This document shows positions 1 to 8,267 of a stretch of 31,333 nt of DNA, in pieces. This stretch comes from CAYNFH01 sp964396385. Lineage in GTDB: Bacteria > Armatimonadota > Chthonomonadetes > Chthonomonadales > CAJBBX01. The translations under genes were made by a program, and so were the position numbers. The DNA is taken from the NCBI GenBank assembly GCA_964396385.1, contig CAYNFH010000045.1, forward strand, positions 1-31,333, given 5' to 3'. Position 1 is the first letter of the stretch, and each line of letters starts with the position of its first letter. A model generated the notes under the pieces. The model had not been told where the DNA came from, searched no databases, and saw nothing but the letters and a program-made list of their open reading frames with translations.

Positions 1-1385
1 TAGGGCAGCTCGATATTTGGCAGGCGCGCACCACGGGCGGACGCAAGCGGTGGGAGCCGGCGCGGAGGATCTGGCAGGGGCGGGCCGGCGACATGCAGTC
101 CGTTATCCAGCTCCGGAGCGGCCGCATTCTGCTGCCCATCTCCTACTGGGTGGATCGCAACTGGGGCCATCGCGGCGAGGGCTTCGAGGAATTCACCTAC
201 ATGGGCTCCTTCCGGACGTCCGCCATCTACTCGGATGACGGAGGCGCCACCTGGCAGCAGTCTTCCTCCGTGCTGGAGACGCCCACCTCTACTTTGGGAG
301 AGCTCGGCGCCATCGAGCCGGTGGTGATTCAGTTGAAGGACGGCCGGGTCTGGATGCTCATCCGCACCCAGATGGGCAGGTTCTACGAGTCCTTCTCGCG
401 GGACGGCAGCGAGTGGACTCCAGCGGTGCCCACGTCCCTTCACTCCTCCGATTCGCCCGCCGCGCTCATCCGGCTGCGGGACGGCCGCATCCTGATGTTC
501 ATCAACGACTGCCGCCGGTTCCCGTATGCTCTGGGCGGCCGTCAGGTGCTCCAGGCCGCCGTCTCTTCCGACGAGGGGCGCACCTGGCAGGGCTGGCGCG
601 AGGTGGTGCGCGACCCGTACCGCAATGAGCCGCCGCCTCCCAGCGGAGACCACGGCGCATCCTATGTCTATCCGACCCTCACAGCAGACGGCCAGGTCCT
701 CTTCACCACGTGGGTGGCTACGGGCAAGAAACGGTGCGTCTACGTGTTCGATCCGGGCTGGCTGGACGAGACGACTGCCGAGGCGGGCCTGGCCGGAGAT
801 GGTGATCGCGGAACCGCGGGATCGGGCGTCGAGCCGCTTTCGGAATGGTCTGTGTTCGGCACAAAGGGAGCGGACCTGGCGCCGGATCCGGACCGGTCCG
901 GTGCGCAGGCCCTCTTGCTGCGCAGACAGCGAGATGACTGGCCGGCCGGCGCCGCAGTCTGGAACTTTCCGTCCGGCGCCGCTGGCCGGCTCCATCTTCG
1001 GCTGCTGGTACGCTCCGGCTTCGGCGGCGCGAACATCGCGCTGACGGACCACTTCTCCACACCGTTCGACTCTGAAGCCGTCTACCACAACCTGTTCAAC
1101 CTGCGCATTACGCCGAAGGGGCAATTGGGCCAGGCGACACTAACTCTGGACCGCTGGCACGACGTCGCGCTGGACTGGGACGTGAGCCGGCAGGCGTGCC
1201 GCGTCTCCGTCGATGGACGGTCGGCCGGCTCCGTGCCGCAGACCCGCAGCGCCGTCTTCGCGAACTACCTGCGCCTGGCCTCGACCTCCGCCCGCTCGAA
1301 TGACGCCGGATTCCTGGTGGAATCGGTCCGCGCCGAGGTCCGCCTGCCGCGGCAATCAGAGGGCGTTGAGGCGTACAGGCGTTGA
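1..1385 (+). CDS. Sialidase/BNR-repeat family hydrolase, 5'-truncated by the window edge
   Basis: The reading frame is open back to base 3, and the residues before the first in-frame ATG (93) still align with the next gene, so the true start lies outside the window. Asp-box motifs typical of six-bladed sialidase propellers are visible: SDDGGATW (231-254) and SSDEGRTW (564-587). An EPVVIQLKDGRVWMLIRTQ stretch matches the conserved Glu/Arg region of the downstream paralogue. After the propeller, a segment of about 150 residues beginning near WSVFGTKG looks like a concanavalin/LamG-type beta-sandwich, perhaps carbohydrate binding. The family hydrolyses glycosidic bonds of sialic acids or related sugars, usually outside the cell. 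The substrate cannot be read from the sequence. It is a tandem paralogue of the gene at 1421. Confidence 0.85.
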   Translation, partial: GQLDIWQARTTGGRKRWEPARRIWQGRAGDMQSVIQLRSGRILLPISYWVDRNWGHRGEGFEEFTYMGSFRTSAIYSDDGGATWQQSSSVLETPTSTLGELGAIEPVVIQLKDGRVWMLIRTQMGRFYESFSRDGSEWTPAVPTSLHSSDSPAALIRLRDGRILMFINDCRRFPYALGGRQVLQAAVSSDEGRTWQGWREVVRDPYRNEPPPPSGDHGASYVYPTLTADGQVLFTTWVATGKKRCVYVFDPGWLDETTAEAGLAGDGDRGTAGSGVEPLSEWSVFGTKGADLAPDPDRSGAQALLLRRQRDDWPAGAAVWNFPSGAAGRLHLRLLVRSGFGGANIALTDHFSTPFDSEAVYHNLFNLRITPKGQLGQATLTLDRWHDVALDWDVSRQACRVSVDGRSAGSVPQTRSAVFANYLRLASTSARSNDAGFLVESVRAEVRLPRQSEGVEAYRR

Positions 1386-1420
1386 GCCGATGTCAAACCG
1401 GAAGTAGAAAGGTGAATTGC

Positions 1421-3103
1421 ATGAAGAGTGTGCTTGTCCTTGTGGGGACCGTTGCTCTGGCCCTGATCGTCGCATCGCCCGGAGGCGCGGAGGCGCATCG
1501 GCGGGCCATTTCGCCGCCATCCTTAACGAAACTGGACGGCAGCCTGGTTCCGGCGCTCCTACCGGACGGCCGGCTTATCGGTATCGTGGATCGGGGCGGT
1601 CCTAACGGTCCGGAGGCTGCCGCGCGCTACTCCTCCGACGGCGGACAAACCTGGAGCCCGCCTCAAACCTTGTTCAAGCTCCGTGCGGACATGGGGGGCT
1701 GGGGATGCCACAACGTGCTGGTGGACCACAAGGGAGAGCTCCACCTCATCTACACGTGCGATGCGCATACGGCCGGCAAGGGGCTGTACCAGATGCACTT
1801 CGACGTGTACCACATCGGCTCCACGGACGGGCGCACGAAATGGAAGGCCCCAGTATCCGTGCGCAAAGGGTACTACGGCTCCATGCTTTCCGTCATCGAG
1901 CTAAAGAGCGGCCGGATCATCCTACCGGTCTGCTACCTCACCCCGCGCGTCTGGTCCAACCGCGGCACCGGATTCGACGCCTTCACGGACATGGGCCGCT
2001 TCAGTTCCGGCGTCTGCTATTCGGACGACGGCGGGGATACGTGGAAGATGGCCGACCGGGAGTTCAAAGTGCCCTCGCCCTACATCGGAGCGGACGGCAT
2101 GATTGAGCCTATCGCCCTTCAGCTCAAGGATGGGCGCGTGTGGCTGCTGATCCGGACTCAGCTCGGCCGCTACTTCCAGTCCTTCTCACAGGACGGATCG
2201 GTCTGGTCGCCGCCGGAGCCGACGAACATCCTGGCCTCGGACTCCCCTCCCAGCCTCACCCGCCTGAAGGACGGACGTGTGGTGATGCTCTGGAACGAGT
2301 GCCTGCGGTTCGCCTATGCCCAGGGCGGCCGTCACGTGCTGCACGCCGCCATCTCCAACGACGATACACGCACGTGGCATGGATACCGCGAGGTCGCCGC
2401 CAATCCATTCGTGGACGAGCCGCCGCCTCCCAGCGGCGACCACGGCGTGGCGTATACGCTCCCCGCGCTCACGAGCGATGGTCAGATCATCACGCCTCTC
2501 TCCGTGGGCGGCACGGGCGGGATGTGGGAGCTGCGGTTCGATCCCGATTGGCTCACTGAGACGGAGCGCCGGTCGGACTTCTCTGCGGGACTGAAGGGCT
2601 GGAGCCACTTCGGCACCAAAGGCGTCGAAGCGGTGACCAACCCGGATGAGCCGAATGAGAAGGTGATGCGCCTGTCCAAGCCCGAGCCGGACTGGCCGGC
2701 AGCGGCCGTCTGGAACTTCCCGGTCGGAATGACCGGGCATCTGACCATTCGCGTGAAGGTAAACCCCGGTTTCGTGGGGGCGCGGCTGGGGCTGACGGAC
2801 CACTTCTCGGTGCCGTTCGACCCGGAAGAGCGCTGCTATAACCTGTTTAATCTTCCCATCGGGGGGGAAGGCAAGCTGGACGGAGGCGAGTTGGCACCGG
2901 GACAGTGGCACACGGTTCAACTCGACTGGAGCTGCCCGCGGGAGGAGTGCCGGGTCGCCGTAGACGGCAAGGCGGTGAAACCGCTCCACATGACGCGGCA
3001 GACCGCCTCGGGGGTCAACTATCTCCGGGTCACGTCTACCGCTGAAGGGACCGACACAGCAGGAGTGCTCATAGGAAGCGTGGACGCGCGTGTTGGGAAG
3101 TAG
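1421..3103 (+). CDS. Secreted sialidase/BNR-repeat family hydrolase (tandem paralogue)
   Basis: This 560-residue protein starts at ATG 1421, six bases after AAAGGTG (1408-1414). A TTG at 1382 in the same frame is less likely because it would put hydrophilic residues before the signal peptide MKSVLVLVGTVALALIVAS. Asp-box repeats are at residues 71-78 (SSDGGQTW), 201-208 (SDDGGDTW) and, degenerate, near 257-262 and 312-319. MIEPIALQLKDGRVWLLIRTQ (227-247) carries the conserved Glu and Arg of the sialidase fold. The C-terminal 160 residues or so form a beta-sandwich-like domain shared with the upstream paralogue. The following aldolase-family gene overlaps its 3' end by 14 bases, suggesting co-transcription. 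The fold is well supported. Activity on sialic acid specifically is inferred. Confidence 0.88.
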   Translation: MKSVLVLVGTVALALIVASPGGAEAHRRAISPPSLTKLDGSLVPALLPDGRLIGIVDRGGPNGPEAAARYSSDGGQTWSPPQTLFKLRADMGGWGCHNVLVDHKGELHLIYTCDAHTAGKGLYQMHFDVYHIGSTDGRTKWKAPVSVRKGYYGSMLSVIELKSGRIILPVCYLTPRVWSNRGTGFDAFTDMGRFSSGVCYSDDGGDTWKMADREFKVPSPYIGADGMIEPIALQLKDGRVWLLIRTQLGRYFQSFSQDGSVWSPPEPTNILASDSPPSLTRLKDGRVVMLWNECLRFAYAQGGRHVLHAAISNDDTRTWHGYREVAANPFVDEPPPPSGDHGVAYTLPALTSDGQIITPLSVGGTGGMWELRFDPDWLTETERRSDFSAGLKGWSHFGTKGVEAVTNPDEPNEKVMRLSKPEPDWPAAAVWNFPVGMTGHLTIRVKVNPGFVGARLGLTDHFSVPFDPEERCYNLFNLPIGGEGKLDGGELAPGQWHTVQLDWSCPREECRVAVDGKAVKPLHMTRQTASGVNYLRVTSTAEGTDTAGVLIGSVDARVGK

Positions 3104-4094
3104 CGGGTTTGTCACCTCGCGCCGCGGCTTTCTGCGGGGAGCGGCGGCTCTGGGCCTGTGCCTGGTGGACGCCCGCGCGGGAGCCGCCCGGCCCCGCCTT
3201 ACGCCCCAGGAGGTCAAGGCGCGCATCCGCGGCCCCATTCTCACTGTGCCTACGCCCTTCACGGCCGGCTATGCCGTGGACTGGCAGGGCGTGCACAACA
3301 TGGTCTGCCTGGGGCTGGCGAACGGGGTCCAGGTGTACGAGCTCACCGCTGGAAACAGCCAGTACTCCGTTCTGAGCTATGAGGAGATCAAGAGACTCAC
3401 CCGCACCTTGGTGGAAGCCGTAGGCGGACGAGGGGTGGTGATCGGCGCGACGGGTCCCTGGTGGACGGGGCAGGCGGTGGACTATGCGCGTTACGCCGAG
3501 TCGGTGGGGGCCGACGCGGTCCAGGTGCTGCTCCCGCCCGGCTCCGAGGACGGCTACGTGCGCCATTTCCAGCGCATTTCGGCGGCCACGAAGCTGGCCC
3601 TCGTGCTCCAAGGAGACCCGTCGTTCCGCCTTATCGAGCGGCTCGTGGAGATCCCCGCGGTCGTGTCCATGAAGGAGGACGGCAGTCTCCAGTACTACGT
3701 GGACGTGGTCAAGCGGTTCGGTCGCAGACTGGCCATCTTCTGCGGCGGCGATGAGCAGAGATACCTGGTAGGGCAGCCGTACGGGTCACCCGCCTTCTTC
3801 AGCTTCTTCATCGCCCTGGCACCCCAGGTGACAACGCGATTCTGGTCCGCCGTGCAGAAGGGTGACATGGCCGAGGCGCGCGCTATGCTGGCGCGATACG
3901 AGAAGCCTGTGTTCGATTTCTGCCTGGCCGGCCCGCGCACCTTTGGCGCCTACTGGCGCGGTTTCCTGGAACACTTCGGAGTGGCGAAGCGGTACGTCCG
4001 CCCGCCCGAAGAGAGCTGCAGCGAGGAAGACATGCGCCGCATCGCCGATCTGTGCCGGCGCCTCGGCCTCGATTCGGGAAGGAGCTTGTCATGA
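3090..4094 (+). CDS. Tat-exported dihydrodipicolinate synthase/N-acetylneuraminate lyase family protein
   Basis: This 334-residue protein starts at GTG 3090 inside the end of the sialidase gene (TTG 3093 is possible). The N terminus has a twin-arginine signal, SRRGFLRGAAALGL (residues 10-23). A DapA-type (beta/alpha)8 barrel follows: GPILTVPTPFT near 48-58 and the Schiff-base lysine in VVSMKEDG (K195). Where the family usually has its catalytic Tyr (YNxPxR-like strand), this protein reads LVLQGDPS (171-178), so that Tyr is missing. The family cleaves or makes pyruvate aldols, including NanA on sialic acid, which fits the sialidase neighbours, but canonical NanA and DapA are cytoplasmic and keep the Tyr. 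It is probably a divergent exported aldolase or binding protein. It ends in an ATGA overlap with the next gene. Confidence 0.82.
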   Translation: MLGSSGFVTSRRGFLRGAAALGLCLVDARAGAARPRLTPQEVKARIRGPILTVPTPFTAGYAVDWQGVHNMVCLGLANGVQVYELTAGNSQYSVLSYEEIKRLTRTLVEAVGGRGVVIGATGPWWTGQAVDYARYAESVGADAVQVLLPPGSEDGYVRHFQRISAATKLALVLQGDPSFRLIERLVEIPAVVSMKEDGSLQYYVDVVKRFGRRLAIFCGGDEQRYLVGQPYGSPAFFSFFIALAPQVTTRFWSAVQKGDMAEARAMLARYEKPVFDFCLAGPRTFGAYWRGFLEHFGVAKRYVRPPEESCSEEDMRRIADLCRRLGLDSGRSLS

Positions 4095-4978
4095 TGGACG
4101 CCTGGACGGCGCTGCTTCTGGCGACCGTCGGAGTCTTTGGGGGAGGGGCGGGCGCGCGGGCGGACGACGCGGCCCTGCGCGATCGGGCGCTGGAGGCGCT
4201 CCGCGGCGCGGAGTCCGGCGACGTGATCAAGAGCATGCACGCGGCCGAGGTGCTGGCGTGGGACGGCTACGGCGCCGAGGTGAGCGCCCAGTATCGCAAG
4301 CAGCTTCCTACCGCCGCCGGCCGGGCTAGGGTGGTGGTTTGGCGCGTGCTGGCGCAGTCTGACCCGGACCCCGCCGCTCGTTCCCGATACGTGCGCCTGG
4401 TCCGGGACGCGGCGCTGGACACAAAAAGCCCCGACGCGGAGTTCGATCTGGAATCACTGGCCAAGCTGGGGTACGCCGGACGCGAAACGCCGTTCGTCGA
4501 GCTCGCCGCGCACGGTGAGCCGGTGATGAAAATCCTGGCCCGGTGGGTCATCGCGAACTCGGGCCGGTCCCACGACGAGGCCTACCTGGCGGAGCTGCTT
4601 GACCTTCCCGATTCTCGTAACCGCGGGATCGCCGCGTACGCGCTGCGCTTTCTCAAACAGCTTCATCCTGAAACCATCCGTAAGCTAGAGGCAAAGTACG
4701 AAGCGGAGCCCGCCAGCGGCGCCGGACGTGTCTTTTTCGTCACCACGCTCTATACCCACGGTCCGGCACGAGACCGGCAGAAGCTCAAGCGTGAGCTTCT
4801 CATGTACGCTGATAAGGGCAACGAGGAGGCGCGCTACCAATCCCTGCTCACGGTCGGGAGGTGGGCAGATCGGGAGGACCTGCCCGAGTTCCAGCGGTAT
4901 CTCTCGGATCCGGATGCGGACATCCGGATCGCGGCCTCGCACGCCATCCTGACTACGCTCCGCAGGAGGAATCCATGA
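4091..4978 (+). CDS. Secreted HEAT-repeat-like protein of unknown function
   Basis: The start is ATG 4091 (ATG 4094 is equally possible), after GGAAGGAG (4077-4084) and overlapping the upstream stop as ATGA. The N-terminal 24 residues are a signal peptide ending near GAGARADD. The mature 270 residues are alpha-helical and Ala/Leu/Arg rich with repeated helix pairs, for example NSGRSHDEAYLAELLDLP and the C-terminal RYLSDPDADIRIAASHAILTTL, which is typical of HEAT/PBS-lyase repeats that hold protein partners. No catalytic motif is visible. The overlap places it in the sialidase-aldolase operon. The function is unknown; a periplasmic scaffold is only a guess. Confidence 0.8.
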   Translation: MMDAWTALLLATVGVFGGGAGARADDAALRDRALEALRGAESGDVIKSMHAAEVLAWDGYGAEVSAQYRKQLPTAAGRARVVVWRVLAQSDPDPAARSRYVRLVRDAALDTKSPDAEFDLESLAKLGYAGRETPFVELAAHGEPVMKILARWVIANSGRSHDEAYLAELLDLPDSRNRGIAAYALRFLKQLHPETIRKLEAKYEAEPASGAGRVFFVTTLYTHGPARDRQKLKRELLMYADKGNEEARYQSLLTVGRWADREDLPEFQRYLSDPDADIRIAASHAILTTLRRRNP

Positions 4979-5021
4979 ATCCGGGCCTATCAGCTATCAC
5001 CTGTCACCCATCACCCATCCC

Positions 5022-6326
5022 ATGAGAAACTACCATCGCTCGGCGGAGCTCTACGAGCGTGCCCGTCGCTGCCTGGCCGGCGGAGTGGCCAGTGAGTTCC
5101 GCAAGTTCAGTCATCCCCACCCGCTCTTCTATGCCCGGGGCCACGGAAGCCGCATCTGGGATGAAGACGGCAACGAGTACCTGGATTTCACGCTAAGCCA
5201 GGGTCCGCTCATCCTGGGGCATAGCCACCCGCGCGTGCTGGAGCGCGTTACCCACGCCAGCGCGGACGGGCAGCTCTTCGCCGGGCAACACATGTTGGAG
5301 CTAGAGCTGGCGGAGTGGCTTCAGAAGCTCATCCCTTGCGCCGAGCTCCTGCGGTTCAGCCTCTCCGGCTCTGAGGCTGTACACGCGGCGCTCCGGGCGG
5401 CCCGCGCCGTCACCGGGCGCAACCTATTCCTCCGCTTTGAAGGCCACTATCACGGTTGGTTGGACAACGTGGCTTATGCTATCGCCGGCCCATCCGAGGA
5501 AGCGCTCGGTCCAAGGGAAGATCCCACCCCCGTACCCTGGACGGCCGGCCTTCCGCCGCGGGCGTTGGACGAGGCGGTGGTGGTGCCCTGGAACGACCTG
5601 GGACTGGTAGAGCGAGCCCTCGTGAGGCACCAGGGGGAGATCGCCGCGGTAATCACCGAGCCCGTTATGTGCAATAACGGCTGCATCCCTCCTCAGCCCG
5701 GCTACCTGGAGGGACTGCGCAACCTCTGCACAGAGCATGGCACCGCTCTCATCTTTGATGAAGTGATCACCGGATTCCGGCTGGGGCTTGGCGGCGCACA
5801 GGCGCACTTCGGTATCACTCCCGACCTGGCGGTCTTCGGCAAGGCGCTGGCCAGCGGCTATCCGATCAGCGTCCTGACAGGTCGCGAGCGCTGGATGCAG
5901 CCCATTGCGGAGGGGAAGGCTATCCACGCCGGCACGATGAACTCCGGAAACCCCAGCGTCGCGGCCGCCCTGGCGACGCTGGACGTCCTGGAGAAGGACC
6001 GGGTCTACGACCGACTTTTCAGCCTGGGAAACCGGCTGATGAAAGGATTACGCTCCGCCGCCGCGGACATCGGCTCTCCGCTGCTTGTCCAGGGATTAGG
6101 GCCAGTGTTCCACGTCGGCTTCACGACCAGGTCCGTGGTGCGGGATTACAGGGAGACGTTCGCCTACGATAAGGCTGCCTATGCTCTGTTCGTCGCGGCG
6201 ATGCAGGAGCGCGGGATCCGCCTCATTGGCCGCGGACTCTGGTACATCTCGGCGGCTCACACAGAGCAAGACATCGACCATGTCATAGGAGCGGCTCGAG
6301 ACTCGCTTCTGGAAGTAGGCCAGTGA
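5022..6326 (+). CDS. Class III aminotransferase, glutamate-1-semialdehyde 2,1-aminomutase-like
   Basis: This PLP enzyme of 434 residues matches the usual length of class III transaminases. Visible motifs are GHYHGW (141-146), ITEPVM (211-216), IFDEVITGFR (244-253, D246 binding the PLP pyridine nitrogen) and the lysine of VFGKALASGYP (K274) that forms the internal aldimine. The N terminus (SAELYERARRCLAGGVASEFR) is that of the HemL-like subgroup. Many HemL-like proteins outside heme operons are transaminases or aminomutases acting on beta- or gamma-amino acids. No heme genes are nearby, so a catabolic role alongside the M81 and RidA genes is more likely. Its stop overlaps the next start as GTGA (6323-6326). 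Confidence 0.88.
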   Translation: MRNYHRSAELYERARRCLAGGVASEFRKFSHPHPLFYARGHGSRIWDEDGNEYLDFTLSQGPLILGHSHPRVLERVTHASADGQLFAGQHMLELELAEWLQKLIPCAELLRFSLSGSEAVHAALRAARAVTGRNLFLRFEGHYHGWLDNVAYAIAGPSEEALGPREDPTPVPWTAGLPPRALDEAVVVPWNDLGLVERALVRHQGEIAAVITEPVMCNNGCIPPQPGYLEGLRNLCTEHGTALIFDEVITGFRLGLGGAQAHFGITPDLAVFGKALASGYPISVLTGRERWMQPIAEGKAIHAGTMNSGNPSVAAALATLDVLEKDRVYDRLFSLGNRLMKGLRSAAADIGSPLLVQGLGPVFHVGFTTRSVVRDYRETFAYDKAAYALFVAAMQERGIRLIGRGLWYISAAHTEQDIDHVIGAARDSLLEVGQ

Positions 6327-7801
6327 GCAAGCGCGTGCTGTTGGCGGGGCTGTTCCACGAGACCAATACCTTTGTCGCCGGCCACACCGGGCTGGAGGAT
6401 TTCACGGTCCGAGAAGGGGAAGCGCTGCTACAGTCCGAAGCAGACGCCTCCCCTCTGTCCGGCGCCCTGGCCGTGGCGGACAAACGCGGCTGGGATCTCC
6501 TACCCGTCATCGACATGCGGGCCATGCCCTCCGCTACCGTGGCCGACGAGGTGGTGGACCGGTTCTGGACGTCCTTCGAGCAGGCCTTCGGGCGCGAGGC
6601 CCCAGTAGATGGGATCTTCCTGGTCCTTCACGGAGCGATGGTGAGCAAATCGCTGGCGGACGTAGAAGGCGAGCTCCTCCGGCGCATCCGGGCGCTCCCG
6701 GGAGGGACCCGCATTCCCTTGTGCGGCGTAATGGACCTCCATGCCAACACGACGGCCGAGATGGCGCGATGGAGCACCGGCCTGGTGGCCTACCGCGAGA
6801 ACCCCCATACCGACGCCCTCGAAGCAGCAGCCCGCGGCGCAGAGCTGCTGGACCGGCTGATGTGCACCGGGGAGCTGCCGGCCACCTTATGGGCTCATCC
6901 GCCCCTGGTGTGGCCGCCGACTGGCACCGGGACCGCGGAGGACCCCATGCGCGCGCTGGAGGAACGTGCCCGCGAGATAGAGGTCGAGGACCCGCACATC
7001 CTGGTGCTCAACGTCTTCGCTGGCTTTTCATTCGCCGACGTGCCGGACACTGGCGTGAGCTTCTCGGCAGTCACGACGGGGGATCCCGCGACCGCGCGCG
7101 GGTACCTGCGCGAATTGCGCGACCTGGCGGTCGCCCTGAGGCAGACTGGCTGCCACTCTGGCATGGCGCTGGATACAGCGATGGAGCGGCTGCGCGACCA
7201 CGTGCGCGGGCCGGTCCTTCTGGTCGAGCCAGCGGATAACATCGGTGGCGGTGCTCCGGGCGACCTCACGCACGTGCTGCGCTCGCTGGTGGAGTGCCGC
7301 GTGCGGAACGCGGGCGTGATACTGAATGATCCGGATACAGTGGCGGCCCTCCGGGACCGACTGCCCGGCGAGACGCTTCAGGCGGAGCTGGGCGGCAAGA
7401 GCGGCGTGGTCGGTGCGGCGCCCTTTCCTCTGGAGGTGGAGCTGCTCTCCCGTGGAGACGGCCGCTTCACGCTGGAAGATCCGCACAGCCACTTGGCATC
7501 GCTCTTCGGCCGCCAGATCGACATGGGGGCATGCGCCGTTGTACGGCACGGCGGCGTCCACATACTCCTCACGAGCCGTAAGACCCCGCCCTTTGACCTG
7601 GGCCAGTGGCGCAGTCAGGGTATCAACCCGGAGGCGCTATTCGCCATCAACGTAAAGGCGGCGGTGGCGCATCGCGGAGCGTACGATCCGATTGCGGCCG
7701 CAAGTTACACGGTGGATACACCGGGACCGTGCGCCGAGAACCTCCGCCGGCTTCCGTATCGGCGCATCCGCCGGCCGGTCTATCCGTTGGATGACGGTTG
7801 A
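6323..7801 (+). CDS. M81 family metallopeptidase, MlrC-like
   Basis: The 492-residue protein starts at GTG 6323, overlapping the aminotransferase stop. It shows the hallmarks of the MlrC (microcystinase C, DUF1485) family: LLAGLFHETNTF near the start (H12, E13), FLVLHGAMVSKSLADVEGELL (99-119), GVMDLHANTT (135-144, H140) and DNIGGGAPGDLTH in the middle. Characterised MlrC cleaves short linear peptides, and other M81 members act on unusual amide bonds, probably with a divalent metal held by the His and Asp residues named. No signal peptide is visible, so it is cytoplasmic. The position after a transaminase and before RidA suggests breakdown of an amino-acid conjugate or modified peptide. Confidence 0.88.
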   Translation: MSKRVLLAGLFHETNTFVAGHTGLEDFTVREGEALLQSEADASPLSGALAVADKRGWDLLPVIDMRAMPSATVADEVVDRFWTSFEQAFGREAPVDGIFLVLHGAMVSKSLADVEGELLRRIRALPGGTRIPLCGVMDLHANTTAEMARWSTGLVAYRENPHTDALEAAARGAELLDRLMCTGELPATLWAHPPLVWPPTGTGTAEDPMRALEERAREIEVEDPHILVLNVFAGFSFADVPDTGVSFSAVTTGDPATARGYLRELRDLAVALRQTGCHSGMALDTAMERLRDHVRGPVLLVEPADNIGGGAPGDLTHVLRSLVECRVRNAGVILNDPDTVAALRDRLPGETLQAELGGKSGVVGAAPFPLEVELLSRGDGRFTLEDPHSHLASLFGRQIDMGACAVVRHGGVHILLTSRKTPPFDLGQWRSQGINPEALFAINVKAAVAHRGAYDPIAAASYTVDTPGPCAENLRRLPYRRIRRPVYPLDDG

Positions 7802-7888
7802 CCGGAGACGGAATGGCGGTCCGAACTCCGAGGTCCGGAATCGCCGCGTCACCGTGTCGCCGCGTCTGCCTTCTCTCAGGAGCTCACG

Positions 7889-8266
7889 ATGATCGCTCAC
7901 CATACTTTCGGTTCCGGTCCCACTCTCTTACCGTTCAGTGCGGCCACACAGGTGGGGAACCTGGTTTTCGTGTCCGGCCAGGCGTCCACGGACGAAACCG
8001 GCTCGATTGTGCCGGATACGTTTGAAGGAGAGTTCCGGCGGTCGGTGGAGAACCTTCGCTGCATCCTGCAGGCGGCTGGTAGCGATCTGGACCGCGTGGT
8101 GCAGGTGCGTGCCTATGTGCGCGATCCCGCCAACTTGCCGCTCTACAATCGTCTGTATCGCGACTACTTTCCGGATCCGTACCCCGCGCGTACAACCCTC
8201 ACCCACTGCCTCCCGGAATCCCTCCAGTTCGAAATCGACTGCGTCGCGGTCGTCGGCCAACGATGA
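7889..8266 (+). CDS. RidA (YjgF/YER057c/UK114) family reactive-intermediate deaminase
   Basis: This is a complete 125-residue RidA-fold protein. LVFVSGQAS (25-33), SVENLRCILQAAGSDLDRVVQVRAYVRD (52-79), the substrate-binding Arg of PARTTL (R101) and the Glu near the C terminus (E115) match the active subgroup, which hydrolyses enamine/imine intermediates released by PLP enzymes. ATG 7889 follows AGGAG at suitable spacing; 87 non-coding bases separate it from the M81 gene. A PLP aminotransferase upstream and a PLP lyase-type enzyme in the facing operon make a detoxifying role plausible. It ends one base before the stop of the minus-strand M24 peptidase, with no room for a terminator between them. 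Confidence 0.92.
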   Translation: MIAHHTFGSGPTLLPFSAATQVGNLVFVSGQASTDETGSIVPDTFEGEFRRSVENLRCILQAAGSDLDRVVQVRAYVRDPANLPLYNRLYRDYFPDPYPARTTLTHCLPESLQFEIDCVAVVGQR

Positions 8267-8267
8267 C

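Noticed and set aside
2186..3262. Long minus-strand open frame of 358 codons
   Set aside because: It is antisense to the second sialidase and the start of the aldolase gene; it is Arg/Pro/Gly rich with no family features, as expected from high-GC shadow frames.
5022..6326. True hemL (heme biosynthesis) assignment
   Set aside because: The protein is HemL-like, but no heme genes are nearby and the neighbours are catabolic, so a gene symbol is not justified.
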